NCBI RefSeq assembly: GCF_004123145.1
Contig: NZ_SDKC01000001.1
Span: 626,001 to 690,000 of the forward strand
Reading direction: 5' to 3'
From: Blautia faecicola
Lineage (GTDB): Bacteria; Bacillota; Clostridia; Lachnospirales; Lachnospiraceae
Length of the DNA stretch: 64,000 nucleotides
Positions 33,736 through 42,645 of this stretch are shown here, in pieces. Each line of letters opens with the position of its first letter. Position 1 is the first letter of the stretch. The translations under genes were made by a program, and so were the position numbers. The notes under the pieces were generated by a model. That model did not search any database. It was not told the origin of the DNA and saw only the letters and a list, made by a program, of their open reading frames with translations.

Positions 33736-35097
33736 ATGGAAGAGGAGAGATATCCGTCGCTGCCCTGGCAGGGATGGAAGATTGTAAAAAAGCTGGGACG
33801 GGGCGGCTACGGCAGTGTATATCAGGCACAGCGAAATTCTGCAGGTGTCATGGAAGATGCCGCCATAAAAGTGATTTCTTTCCCCAAGGATAAAGAAGAC
33901 ATTGAAGCGGATTTTACAGATGGTTACGATATTGTCAGCGTAAGAAACAAATATAAGGATATGCTCCACCGGTATGTCGATGAGTATCAGATCATGCTGG
34001 CGTTTAAGGGGCAGACGAATATTGTCAGCTGCGACGATTTTGCAACAAAACCGCATGAAGACGGGATCGGATGGGATGTTTTTATCCGGATGGAATTGTT
34101 GACCCCGTTAACTATGTTGATCAAACAGTATGCAGGAAGTATTCCGGAAGAAAAGGTTATAAAAGTCGGAATGGATATCTGCTCTGCGCTTATACTTTGT
34201 GAGTCTAAACATATCGTACATAGAGATATTAAGCCGGAAAATATTATGGTATCGGAGTTTGGAGATTATAAATTAGGCGATTTCGGAATTGCCAAAACTA
34301 TGTATCACACAACTCAGGCGACGATTGCCGGCTCAGATCGATATATGGCACCGGAAGTAATTACAAGAAAAGAATATGGGAAAGAGGTTGACATTTACAG
34401 TCTCGGCTTGGTTCTTTACTGGATGCTGAACAACCGCAAGCGCCCTTTTATCGATGCGGATTATATACCCAGCAATGAAGAAAACGAGCAGGCACAGCTG
34501 AGAAGAGTGACAGGTGATCCCTTGCCACCACCCAAATATGGAAGCAGAAAATTACAGAATATTGTTCTGAAAGCATGTGCGTATGAACCAAAAGACAGAT
34601 TTTCTTCTGCCAGAGAGATGTATCAGGCGCTGGCTGCATTACAGACTGACGGAAGCATGCCGGTGATACCGGAGCCTAAGCCATATGAAGATCCTACACC
34701 ACCAGGTGGTAAAGATGAGTTGACAGGAGAATGGGGTTCCGCAGGTGAGGATGATCATGGAGGATGGGATTCCGTAAATGAGGTCACTCATGATGCAGGA
34801 AAGACTACAACACATAGAACAGAAGGAAAAGCGAATACAGGAGCAGAACCTGCTGTGCTGGAAGGTGCTTATCCGGATGAAAAGGAACTGAAAGCGATAC
34901 GGAAGTCTTTGAATATCTGTACAGTTGTGATGGGTGTCTGTACTCTCGGCATTGGTCTGCTATGGTGTATCCCTATCAGAAAGAAAATTCTCAACAGAAT
35001 AGACAGGCGGGAGCCGGTCAGCAACGGCTTAAAGATAGCGGCTACCTGGGTCGGTATGATACCGGGACTTTTGCTCCTTGTAAATGAGGATATCTGA
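33736..35097 (+). CDS. Ser/Thr protein kinase with C-terminal membrane helices
   Basis: 453 residues. Kinase motifs: glycine loop LGRGGYGSV (19-27), VAIK-equivalent AAIKV, HRDIKPEN near 162, DFGIAK near 182, APE in YMAPEV. A Pro/Asp/Gly-rich linker (about 305-380) precedes two membrane helices (ICTVVMGVCTLGIGLLW, AATWVGMIPGLLLLV). Active-site residues are intact, unlike the pseudokinase-fold EssB of other type VII systems. It probably phosphorylates secretion proteins at the membrane and is opposed by the adjacent PP2C. Confidence 0.93.
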   Translation: MEEERYPSLPWQGWKIVKKLGRGGYGSVYQAQRNSAGVMEDAAIKVISFPKDKEDIEADFTDGYDIVSVRNKYKDMLHRYVDEYQIMLAFKGQTNIVSCDDFATKPHEDGIGWDVFIRMELLTPLTMLIKQYAGSIPEEKVIKVGMDICSALILCESKHIVHRDIKPENIMVSEFGDYKLGDFGIAKTMYHTTQATIAGSDRYMAPEVITRKEYGKEVDIYSLGLVLYWMLNNRKRPFIDADYIPSNEENEQAQLRRVTGDPLPPPKYGSRKLQNIVLKACAYEPKDRFSSAREMYQALAALQTDGSMPVIPEPKPYEDPTPPGGKDELTGEWGSAGEDDHGGWDSVNEVTHDAGKTTTHRTEGKANTGAEPAVLEGAYPDEKELKAIRKSLNICTVVMGVCTLGIGLLWCIPIRKKILNRIDRREPVSNGLKIAATWVGMIPGLLLLVNEDI

Positions 35098-35142
35098 TGA
35101 AAGCGGGTGGAAAGGTTTAAAACGTAAGATAAGCCAAGGGAA

Positions 35143-35168
35143 TTATTCAGCAGGTAGCATCCTGCGAG
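35143..35168 (+). repeat. conserved hairpin upstream of lipoprotein gene (copy 2)
   Basis: Second copy of the 24334 element (GCAGGTAGCATCCTGCGAG core), with perfect GCAGG/CCTGC arms. Located just before a new gene series, it could be a regulatory or processing site. Confidence 0.5.
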
Positions 35169-35207
35169 TGTACTGAACATTTACAGGAAAAGAAAGGAAG
35201 AGAGAGA

Positions 35208-35987
35208 ATGAGAAATCGAAAAGATAAAATTTTTGCACTTATTGCGGCAGGGTGTCTGTGTTTATCCGGGTTAACAGGATGTGGAGAAATTAAGATGTCA
35301 CCTGACAATATATCATCAAAATCAGATGATGGACTGATGGGATCTGTAAAGGAAGAGACAGATGCAAGTGACGAATCCGAAGCAGATGCTGCCGGTGAGG
35401 AGGATAAAGTAAGCAATGATATGATCGGAAGGTATGTATCCCAGGGATACGAGAACCCATCCTTTGGCTTTGCAATTGCCCTCCCGGATACGTATACATT
35501 GGAAAAGAGAACGAATCTCGAACTAAACGCGGATACCATCGAAGCCTCTAATGCAGATAGCACCTATGATTGGATAAGATCGCTGATAGCACTGGGCAGC
35601 GCGACAGTTTTTGAAGCAGAGGATGAGGATACTTATATTGGAGTGAACATTCAAAATGCTGCAGCTTTAGATGATACAAGTGTGTGGGATGAAGAAAAGA
35701 CCATAGCGGAGAATTCAGTGGCGACTGAGGAAGATATTAAAGAAGCTGTGGGAGAAGATGCACAGATTACAGAATTTCAAAATAATGTGGAAGAAATCAC
35801 ATTTTTAGGTGAGAAACATTATGCGGCACAATACACATTTAAAAACTATGACGTTCCTTTTTATGGTGTGACTGTGTATTTGGTAAACGAACAGGATCCC
35901 CGTTATCTGTTAGCTATCGATATTTTGGGATCAGATCTGAATGCTGTGGATCAGGCGGATCAGTTTTTTAGTGTTTATACGGAGTAA
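35208..35987 (+). CDS. lipoprotein of type VII locus
   Basis: 259 residues with a type II signal peptide (ALIAAGCLCLSGLTGC, lipobox LTGC, cysteine about 26), an acidic linker (DESEADAAGEED) and a folded outer domain (NPSFGFAIALPDTYTLEKR ... YTFKNYDVPFYGVTVYLV). No family recognised; it looks like the photosystem-assembly or PsbP-like extracytoplasmic domains only in a general way. Likely tethered to the outer face of the membrane as a component of, or sensor for, the secretion apparatus. Confidence 0.75.
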   Translation: MRNRKDKIFALIAAGCLCLSGLTGCGEIKMSPDNISSKSDDGLMGSVKEETDASDESEADAAGEEDKVSNDMIGRYVSQGYENPSFGFAIALPDTYTLEKRTNLELNADTIEASNADSTYDWIRSLIALGSATVFEAEDEDTYIGVNIQNAAALDDTSVWDEEKTIAENSVATEEDIKEAVGEDAQITEFQNNVEEITFLGEKHYAAQYTFKNYDVPFYGVTVYLVNEQDPRYLLAIDILGSDLNAVDQADQFFSVYTE

Positions 35988-36008
35988 GCTGAAGGGAAAA
36001 GGAAAGAT

Positions 36009-37637
36009 ATGAAAAAGTTTTGTGTATGGTTCGGCCTTTTGATGTCCACAGCGGTGTTTACGGCGTGTGGAACCGGTATTAAGAATAGTAGTGAGAGCAG
36101 TAGTAGCAGTGTCAGTATGCAAACCCAAAATATAGAAATGGAAATAACGGATTTGGTGAATCTGGGGTCAGATCCGCAGGCTTATATGCTTTACGGAAGT
36201 TATCGGAACGAAGAAGAGTATAAAGATGAAGATGGTTCCTATGCGGAGAAGCATGCAGATGATTATGACTATATGACTTTGCAGCTTGCAGATTCGGAAG
36301 AATACGAAGTACAGATTCTCCCTGTAGAGCTGCAGGCAGATACTGATTTTCTGAATTCGGACCTTGCCGGAAAAACCGACGAAGAATTGAAAGATGAGGT
36401 GGGGCTGACAGACCAGCAGATCAGCGCACTGCATGAGTATTGGCAATATAATCATATGCGTGTCAACTTTGTCGAAAGAAAAAAATACAGTGAAGATGGA
36501 GAATATTCTTATTCCACAAATAATTTCTTCCAGTTTGCCTATGAAGTAGTTGGTGACAAACTCTATATGGGATTGGAAGCTTTGATTACGGATGAAGAGG
36601 ATGAAACGAAGCTGGAGTATTATGTGCAGGACCGCGAGGAATGGACGGAATACTCTTATGGCTTCGATGGATTGGATCTGATTTTGTCTAAGGATGGAAA
36701 AAGTACAAGACTTAAATCTTTTTCTATGCTTTATGCGGAAAAAAAGAATGAAGGAATTTACGAATGGGGATATGCTGAGAATTCTACAGCAGGATATGAT
36801 GGAATCGTTCACATAACTATGAGTACGGAAGAAGGTTATGATTCTTCTATTGAGTGGGCAGATGGCAAAAGAGCTGAGAATGTAACAGCACAGATTGAAG
36901 GTAATCAGTTTGCCCTTACCTGGGACAGTACCTATCGCTATGATTACGATCTTGGAGAATCCGAGGAAGGCGAAGGGGGAAAACTCGCGGGTATTTTTCT
37001 TCTCACTGCCCGGCCAAATGGAGGAGCAGATGGCGGTCTGTCCATCTGTGTGGATGGCGAATGGTATCCTTATGTTTATGATTCTACTGCTTATTGGAAT
37101 GGTGAATTAAGTGATAATCTGGCGACAGATGCAGATGTGAGCAGTATGAGTGAACAGGAGCTGGGAGAACTGAAAGAAAACCAGACAGCGGTCTCAAGCG
37201 GACTCATGGGAGCTTTCAAAGAGCAGGGTCTTGATTCTGCGAAGATCGATGAGTCAACGGGAACGGTACAGATGGATAATAATGTGCTGTTTGCCTTGGA
37301 CAAGTCGAAGCTGACAGATGAGGGAAAGGCTTATCTGGATCAGTTCCTTGCAGCCTATGTACCGGTAATATCCGGTGCGATAGAAGAAGGAAAGGTATCC
37401 ACAATCGTAGTGGAGGGCTATACCGATTCTGCAGGCGACGAGGCTTACAATTTAAAACTTTCTGAGGAAAGAGCACAGACTGTTGCAGATTATATTAAGG
37501 CAGGTTATCCGGAACTTGCGAATGTTATCGAAGTTGTCGGTAATGGAGAAAACAATCTTATTCTGGACGGAGAAGGCAAAGAAGACGCTGCAGCATCCAG
37601 GCGCGTAGAGGTCAGATATGTCCTGAAGACAGAGTAG
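36009..37637 (+). CDS. OmpA-domain lipoprotein
   Basis: 542 residues: type II signal peptide with lipobox FTAC, Ser-rich linker, a large acidic middle region of unknown fold, and a C-terminal OmpA-like peptidoglycan-binding domain (residues about 415-540: FALDKSKLTDEGKAYLDQF, VEGYTDSAGDEAYNLKLSEER, AASRRVEVRY). OmpA-like domains bind diaminopimelate peptidoglycan, so this lipoprotein may anchor the machinery to the wall. This is unusual for a monoderm type VII operon. It begins 21 bases after the previous gene. Confidence 0.86.
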   Translation: MKKFCVWFGLLMSTAVFTACGTGIKNSSESSSSSVSMQTQNIEMEITDLVNLGSDPQAYMLYGSYRNEEEYKDEDGSYAEKHADDYDYMTLQLADSEEYEVQILPVELQADTDFLNSDLAGKTDEELKDEVGLTDQQISALHEYWQYNHMRVNFVERKKYSEDGEYSYSTNNFFQFAYEVVGDKLYMGLEALITDEEDETKLEYYVQDREEWTEYSYGFDGLDLILSKDGKSTRLKSFSMLYAEKKNEGIYEWGYAENSTAGYDGIVHITMSTEEGYDSSIEWADGKRAENVTAQIEGNQFALTWDSTYRYDYDLGESEEGEGGKLAGIFLLTARPNGGADGGLSICVDGEWYPYVYDSTAYWNGELSDNLATDADVSSMSEQELGELKENQTAVSSGLMGAFKEQGLDSAKIDESTGTVQMDNNVLFALDKSKLTDEGKAYLDQFLAAYVPVISGAIEEGKVSTIVVEGYTDSAGDEAYNLKLSEERAQTVADYIKAGYPELANVIEVVGNGENNLILDGEGKEDAAASRRVEVRYVLKTE

Positions 37638-37702
37638 AGATAAAAGCAAATATAAAAAAGTACAATTGGAAATACGAGCAGACATAAAAGGAGTAAATAC
37701 AA

Positions 37703-38695
37703 ATGGCAGAAAATCAAAAAGTAGATCTCAGTACACTTCCAAAGGGGCTTACCAAGGAAGAATTTACAGCATTACCTAATTTTAAAAAGATCCGTTCCTT
37801 TTTTACCTGGGCAGGTGTGGTATCTATCGTATCAGGTATATTCGTTCTATCGAGTATAGGACACATATCGCAAAGCATACTTCGGAATGGAGGAAGCCTT
37901 GATGGTTTGTTCCAGATGGGAGCAGTAAAGCTCAATTTGTTGTTTATGGTTGTCAGTATTGTTCTGGGAATTCTCTTAATTAAAAAGAAAACAACAACAA
38001 TGGCTTATATTCTGGCTATAATAGAATTGGTATATGTACTTCTGGCAATTACATCAGGTGGATCAGTAGGCATCGGTGCTATATCCTTTTTACTCTCTAT
38101 AGTTGGTGCGATCCGGATCGATAAAAAATGGAAACTTTATCAGGAAATCTCTGTTGGAAACAATCAGGGAAATCCTGCTGGAAACAGCACAGACGGAAGA
38201 ACGCAGAATAATGCATATGCGCAATATCATACATCCCAGGCTGCCAATAACGAAACTTACTGGCAGAAGAAGCCGGAAGAGAATCATGGTTTTGTTTCAA
38301 CCGGCGCATCGAAAAGTTTGAAAGAAGCACTGAATATTTATAAAAAAGAGAAAAGCTGGTCTGCAGAAAATGACATGATAGAGTCTTTGAAGACCAGTAA
38401 AGTATGGGTTCCCTATATCAGCGAGAAGAACCAGATGGATATTCTGAAAAATGGAGAAAGATATTATTTTCCTGTGTTTACAAGTGCAGCGGAAATGAAA
38501 GAGTATGGGAAGAAATTTTATCAAAGAGAAGTATATATTTCTGATGCGATTAATATGGCAAAAGAATCACGATATGTATTAACTGGTCTGGTTATCAATG
38601 CGTTTACTGATTCTGTTATATTGAACTGGGATCAGCTCGGCACAGGAATTCCTAACGCCGATGATGGGGAAGAAAAAACCATGTATAAGAGATAG
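37703..38695 (+). CDS. membrane protein with C-terminal SseB-like domain
   Basis: 330 residues: cytoplasmic start (KGLTKEEFTALPNFKKIRSF), about four membrane helices (FTWAGVVSIVSGIFVLSSI; LNLLFMVVSIVLGILLI; MAYILAIIELVYVLLAI; ISFLLSIVGAIRI), a polar linker, and an SseB-like domain (VWVPYISEKNQMDI, YYFPVFTSAAEMKEYGKKF, GLVINAFTDSVIL). AAAGGAG precedes ATG. As the last gene of the locus it may be a membrane scaffold or regulator; SseB-like domains are of uncertain function in bacteria. Confidence 0.72.
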   Translation: MAENQKVDLSTLPKGLTKEEFTALPNFKKIRSFFTWAGVVSIVSGIFVLSSIGHISQSILRNGGSLDGLFQMGAVKLNLLFMVVSIVLGILLIKKKTTTMAYILAIIELVYVLLAITSGGSVGIGAISFLLSIVGAIRIDKKWKLYQEISVGNNQGNPAGNSTDGRTQNNAYAQYHTSQAANNETYWQKKPEENHGFVSTGASKSLKEALNIYKKEKSWSAENDMIESLKTSKVWVPYISEKNQMDILKNGERYYFPVFTSAAEMKEYGKKFYQREVYISDAINMAKESRYVLTGLVINAFTDSVILNWDQLGTGIPNADDGEEKTMYKR

Positions 38696-38718
38696 CAATT
38701 CTGACGTAATAAGCTGCG

Positions 38719-38746
38719 TTGAATTTTATAGCTGTTGGTGTATAAT
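38719..38746 (+). promoter_or_regulatory. orphan toxin-antitoxin-type promoter
   Basis: TTGAAT (38719-38724), 16-base spacer, TATAAT (38741-38746), closely matching the promoter at 536-563 over most of its length. No intact gene follows before the terminator at 38804, so the module it served may be lost. Confidence 0.6.
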
Positions 38747-38803
38747 AAGAATATAGTGACAAGAAATGCTGAAAGCCTGCATTTATGTCAATGTCATTAA
38801 CTT

Positions 38804-38854
38804 AAAAGCAGAAGATATTTATTCCGAAATGGATTAGATATCTTCTGCTTTTTT
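38804..38854 (+). terminator. intrinsic terminator
   Basis: 15-base perfect stem AAAAGCAGAAGATAT / ATATCTTCTGCTTTT, then T run. It ends the type VII locus or the orphan promoter transcript. Confidence 0.9.
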
Positions 38855-39165
38855 GATATGCTTATATTGTAAAAAGAAGCCATGAACCTGCTCAAAAAAA
38901 GGATGTGATTATGCATGAAGCATTCTCAGAAACGTATATTCATGGATATAGAAAAAATGACTTGGATTTAACGAATGTGGCAGAATTCCACACGCTAATA
39001 AATATGATGATGGAACGTATGGTGGGGAGATTCTGATGGTGAAAAATTTGTAGAGTTCAGTCTGATAGAAAAATAAGTATTCAGATGATGAGTAATTTAA
39101 ACTGAGGAAGATCAGAAAGGCATATGGATAGTATTTGCTGGAATATTATACATTAAAAATCTACG

Positions 39166-39193
39166 TTAAATTTTACTGATTTTGCCATATAAT
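39166..39193 (+). promoter_or_regulatory. promoter of PIN toxin-antitoxin pair
   Basis: TTAAAT (39166-39171), 16-base spacer, TATAAT (39188-39193), preceded by AAAAATCTACG exactly as before the Phd/ParE promoter. Upstream of the UPF0175 gene by about 150 bases. Confidence 0.6.
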
Positions 39194-39347
39194 AAACATG
39201 GTGGAAAGAATATCAGAGAAGATATTGGCAGTGAAAAATGGTTGTGGAAAATTGTGAGAATAGATATAATATAGAAAAGACAGACGAGTGAAAAAGAATG
39301 ATCGAAATTGAGTCTATCAAGAACTCCAATAGAAAGGACGTGATACT

Positions 39348-39638
39348 ATGCTAACAACTGAATCTGTAACGATTAAAGTTCCGGTAGGAATGTCAAAATA
39401 TCTGGTAACTGTGAATCCAGAGATGGAGTTGACCAGAAATGCATTGTTGTTGTATCCATATATACTGAATCAGACGATATCTCATGGTCGTGCGGCTGAA
39501 ATTCTGGGAATACGTAAATCAGAGTTGATTGATCTGTACGATAAGCTTGGATATTCTTATTTTGATATGACGATGGATGATCTGGATGATGAATTGAATG
39601 CTTTTAGAGAAGTGAAAAAGAAGGAGGCTGCTGTATGA
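39348..39638 (+). CDS. UPF0175 family antitoxin
   Basis: 96 residues. An N-terminal beta/dimer region (KVPVGMSKYLVTVNPEME) precedes the helix-turn-helix-like ILNQTISHGRAAEILGIRKSELIDLYDKLG, the UPF0175 core. The acidic C-terminus (DMTMDDLDDEL) would cover the toxin. AAAGGACG is upstream, and its stop overlaps the next gene by four bases. By context it is antitoxin to the DUF3368 PIN protein. Confidence 0.85.
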   Translation: MLTTESVTIKVPVGMSKYLVTVNPEMELTRNALLLYPYILNQTISHGRAAEILGIRKSELIDLYDKLGYSYFDMTMDDLDDELNAFREVKKKEAAV

Positions 39639-40129
39639 TTGTTGTCTCTGATACAACACCGTTGATATCACTTCTTAAAATCAATCGTATAGATTTACTG
39701 GAAAAATTGTTTGGTGATGTTTTAATTCCACAGGCAGTTTTTGATGAACTGACAGTAGATGAACGATTTCGGCTGGAAGCGGATCAGATCAGACAAACGA
39801 AATTCATTGCAGTGAAGCCTGTAAATAATCCAGAATCAGCCAGTATATTGAAAAGAGCAACGGGGCTTGATCAGGGCGAGAGTGAGGCGATTGTTCTGGC
39901 GGATGAATTAAAAGCGGATCTGTTGTTGATGGATGAAGCAAAGGGAAGAAATGTATCGGCTCAGATGGGGATTAGAATCATGGGCACGATAGGTATTCTT
40001 ATGGCTGCTTATGAGGAACAGGAACTGACTTCGGATGAGGTCAGAGAATGCGTCGACGGTCTGCAATGTGCCGGACGGCATATTGGGCAAAGACATTATC
40101 AGATGCTGTTAAGCAGATTGAAAAACTAA
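39635..40129 (+). CDS. DUF3368 PIN-domain toxin
   Basis: 164 residues. VVSDTTPLISLLKINR contains the first acidic PIN residue (D in SDTTP), GESEAIVLADELKADLLLMDE supplies further acidic residues, and GIRIMGTIGILMAAYEE is the DUF3368 signature. PIN toxins cleave RNA in a metal-dependent way. It overlaps the antitoxin gene (ATGA) as expected for a coupled pair. No lesion visible. Confidence 0.88.
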   Translation: MIVVSDTTPLISLLKINRIDLLEKLFGDVLIPQAVFDELTVDERFRLEADQIRQTKFIAVKPVNNPESASILKRATGLDQGESEAIVLADELKADLLLMDEAKGRNVSAQMGIRIMGTIGILMAAYEEQELTSDEVRECVDGLQCAGRHIGQRHYQMLLSRLKN

Positions 40130-40343
40130 AAATCGCTGGTCTACAAAGTACGGATTTGAATTTGAAAAATTTTCGGTTCACATAAATTATAGCAGGTAAC
40201 TGATACGATATGCTCATTCGGGAGTAACAAGTCTTAACTTGATTACATAGAAGAAAGTATATCAAAGAGGTAGCCTGCTATTGTTTTACGATGAATTAGT
40301 TACAGCGAAATTAGTGGAGATTTAGCAGAAGTTTTAATTAAAT

Positions 40344-40555
40344 ATGGAATTAAATCTGCTTTTGGGTGGCGTGTCTTGCAATCCGGGATCTTGGGGAAGA
40401 CATTGTCTGACAGCGGCTTACTGTGCGGAAAAAATTGCCGGTGCATGTGGAAATATGGATACTGAGAAGGCGTATATATTAGGGTTGTTGCATGATATAG
40501 GAAGAAAATTTGGAGTGAGGCATCTCGGACATGTTTCAGATAGGTATACATACAT
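40344..40555 (+). pseudogene. HD-domain protein N-terminal fragment
   Basis: The frame from ATG 40344 includes NPGSWGRHCLTAAYCAEKI, MDTEKAYILGLLHDIGRKFG (H and HD metal residues) and RHLGHVSDRYTYM, the start of an HD-superfamily phosphohydrolase. At about 40553 the sequence changes abruptly into the JetC coding sequence in another frame; the HD frame runs on to 40655 out of register. A deletion has therefore fused two unrelated genes and removed the rest of the HD protein. Confidence 0.65.
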
Positions 40556-41305
40556 GAAGTCGTTCTGGAGTATGAAGAAAAGGTACAGTCTGCCCGTGTT
40601 TCCGCAGAGGAAGAGTTCAGAGAACAGTTCCTTGCAAAACTGCAGGAAAATATGAAGCAGGCACAGAGTGAATTCAGGGAATTAAACAAAGCATTGAAAG
40701 ATATTACATTCAGTAATGAAAGATATGAATTTATCTATATGCCAAGCGGACATTACAGAAATTATTATGACATGATCATGGATGATTTTAATGTGATCCA
40801 GGGAGAATCTATTTTCAGCGGTATCTTTCATGAAACTCATAAAGAAGTGATTGATGAGTTGTTTGAACGTCTGGCATTAAATAATGAAAGCAGTTCAAAA
40901 ACGCTGGCAGAATTTACCGATTATCGGACCTATATGGATTATGATATAAAAATTATCCATTCAGATGGAACTTTTTCTTACTATTCCAAAGTCCGTGAAG
41001 AAAAGAGCGGTGGTGAGACACAGACTCCGTTCTATGTGACAGTTGCGGCATCTTTTGTACAGCTTTATACCAATAGTATTGGAGGAGAAGCGACAGGACT
41101 GGTGATGTTTGATGAGGCATTTAACAATATGGACGATGAGCGGATCAGTGGTGTACTGGAGTTTATGAATCGTCTGCCATTACAGCTTATTATTGCCGCA
41201 CCACCAGATAAAATTCAGTATATTGGTCCTTCTATGGAGGAAACGCTGTTGATAATGACAGATGAAAAAGTGAGTTTTGTGGAGAAATACTGCCATGAGA
41301 TATGA
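40556..41305 (+). pseudogene. jetC: truncated Wadjet JetC (SMC/MukB-like ATPase), C-terminal part
   Basis: The frame is open from the deletion junction at about 40556 and reads EVVLEYEEKVQSARVSAEEEF (coiled coil), then the head domain: SGGETQTPFYVTVAAS (signature motif), LVMFDEAFNNMDDERISG (Walker B and D-loop) and LIIAAPPDKIQYIG. This is the last about 250 residues of a JetC-type SMC protein of the Wadjet plasmid-restriction system. The N-terminal head with Walker A and most coiled coil are gone, as are JetA and JetB, so the complex cannot be functional. ATG 40652 is an internal start only. Confidence 0.75.
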
Positions 41306-42512
41306 AGAACGAATTTTACAAACCTTACTGGATTCTTATGAAAGAAGCAGGTTATCCAGAGGGGAAAATGAAGTAGCTGTTCATATCGCTTTTCCGATAA
41401 CTCCCAAAACCATGCCGATATACTTTGATGAAAATTCACTGGCTTATGAAGAAATTCATGGGACAGCAGGACATCTGGAAGAAATGGGATATACTTGTTC
41501 CGTATGGAAAGGGGGAAAGAAAAATCATATTCTGCAGAAAATAGTATTGTGCGATGAAAAAGTGGATGAAATCTATCGCCATCTGGGACGGGTTCCGGAA
41601 AAACAGATGCAGCAGGCGCAGCTGGCGGTGTTACAGGAACTGAAAACGGAATGTAGCACACCGGTTGCGAGAAACTTTATCTGTTGGCTGATGAAGCGGC
41701 TGGAACAGGGAAAAACGGTGAAGGAATATCTAAATCTGGATGATACAGAAGGAAGCCGGCGGTTAATCAGAGCCATTCACAAAATAGAAACGAATCAGAA
41801 AGAAATTTATATCCGTGAATTTTCAGTACAATGTTTTGGGGACAGTAAGGAACTGGAAAAGAAATCCGGTCTGATCGGAAAAATTTTCCGCAGATTTTCC
41901 GATGATATGGAAGATATGGATAATGATGTTATTCTGGCAGAATATGGTATTTATCGTACCCCCAATTACGTGTATGTAAAGGGAAGTGGAAGGTTGCGGA
42001 TTGGAACACCGGAGGCATACGACATAGATCTCAGAAGTCTTCGTCAGGGAATCGGATTGTCAGGGGAAGATCTGGACGGTCTGGAATGGAAGGTGGATGT
42101 TTCAGTAAAAAGGATTATCACGATAGAAAATCTGACGACATTTTTTCGCTGGGAAGAACCGGACAGTGTTTTGATTTATCTTGGCGGTTATCATAATGCA
42201 GTAAGAAGAAAATTCTTACAAAAATTGTATCAGGTATTTCCGGAGGCAGAGTATTTTCATTTTGGAGATATCGATGTAGGTGGATTTGAAATTTACGAAG
42301 ATCTTTGCCGACGTACGGGAATACCTTTTACTACTTATAAGATGGGAATCTCAGAGCTGGAGCAATATGAACAATATACGAGAGAACTGACGGAGAATGA
42401 CAGGAAAAGAATGGACAGTTTGCTGAACAGTGAGGCGTATGAGAACGTATGGCCGATTTTGAGGTACATGAAAGAACATGGGAAAAAGCTGGAGCAGGAA
42501 AGTATCCTGTGA
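41295..42512 (+). CDS. jetD: Wadjet protein JetD (DUF2220, topoisomerase VI-like Toprim)
   Basis: 405 residues. The C-terminal Toprim-like part shows IIITIEN-type strand (RIITIENLTTFF) and YFHFGDIDVGGFEIYEDL with the D-x-D metal motif; the N-terminal winged-helix region includes TVKEYLNLDDTEGSRRLIRAI. JetD is the nuclease subunit that cleaves DNA extruded by the JetABC loop motor. The gene appears intact and overlaps jetC by 11 bases, but its partners are lost, so it is an orphan. ATG 41295 follows GGAG. Confidence 0.85.
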   Translation: MRYEERILQTLLDSYERSRLSRGENEVAVHIAFPITPKTMPIYFDENSLAYEEIHGTAGHLEEMGYTCSVWKGGKKNHILQKIVLCDEKVDEIYRHLGRVPEKQMQQAQLAVLQELKTECSTPVARNFICWLMKRLEQGKTVKEYLNLDDTEGSRRLIRAIHKIETNQKEIYIREFSVQCFGDSKELEKKSGLIGKIFRRFSDDMEDMDNDVILAEYGIYRTPNYVYVKGSGRLRIGTPEAYDIDLRSLRQGIGLSGEDLDGLEWKVDVSVKRIITIENLTTFFRWEEPDSVLIYLGGYHNAVRRKFLQKLYQVFPEAEYFHFGDIDVGGFEIYEDLCRRTGIPFTTYKMGISELEQYEQYTRELTENDRKRMDSLLNSEAYENVWPILRYMKEHGKKLEQESIL

Positions 42513-42645
42513 TGTTTTCGGCTATGTATGAGAAAAACAGGCAATGTAAAACAATTTTGACACGAAAAATCCTCCATGTAAAAGCCATTTGATAGACACA
42601 AAACGTGGAATGTGCAAAGATGTTCCCGAAAGGAGAAAACAAAAT

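Larger units (their letters stand above)
38696..39347. other. gene-free stretch between secretion locus and PIN toxin-antitoxin
   Basis: Holds two copies of the toxin-antitoxin-type promoter (separately listed), a terminator at 38804, and a 41-codon frame from ATG 38912 (MHEAFSETYIHGYRKND...) of doubtful status. Around 38970-39060 other frames read CGRIPHANKYDDG and GTYGGEILMVKNL before a stop, which looks like a decayed gene. I see no intact gene. Confidence 0.5.

Noticed and set aside
38912-39037. 41-codon open frame MHEAFSETYIHG
   Set aside because: Weak evidence, overlapping other broken frames; treated as part of a decayed segment.
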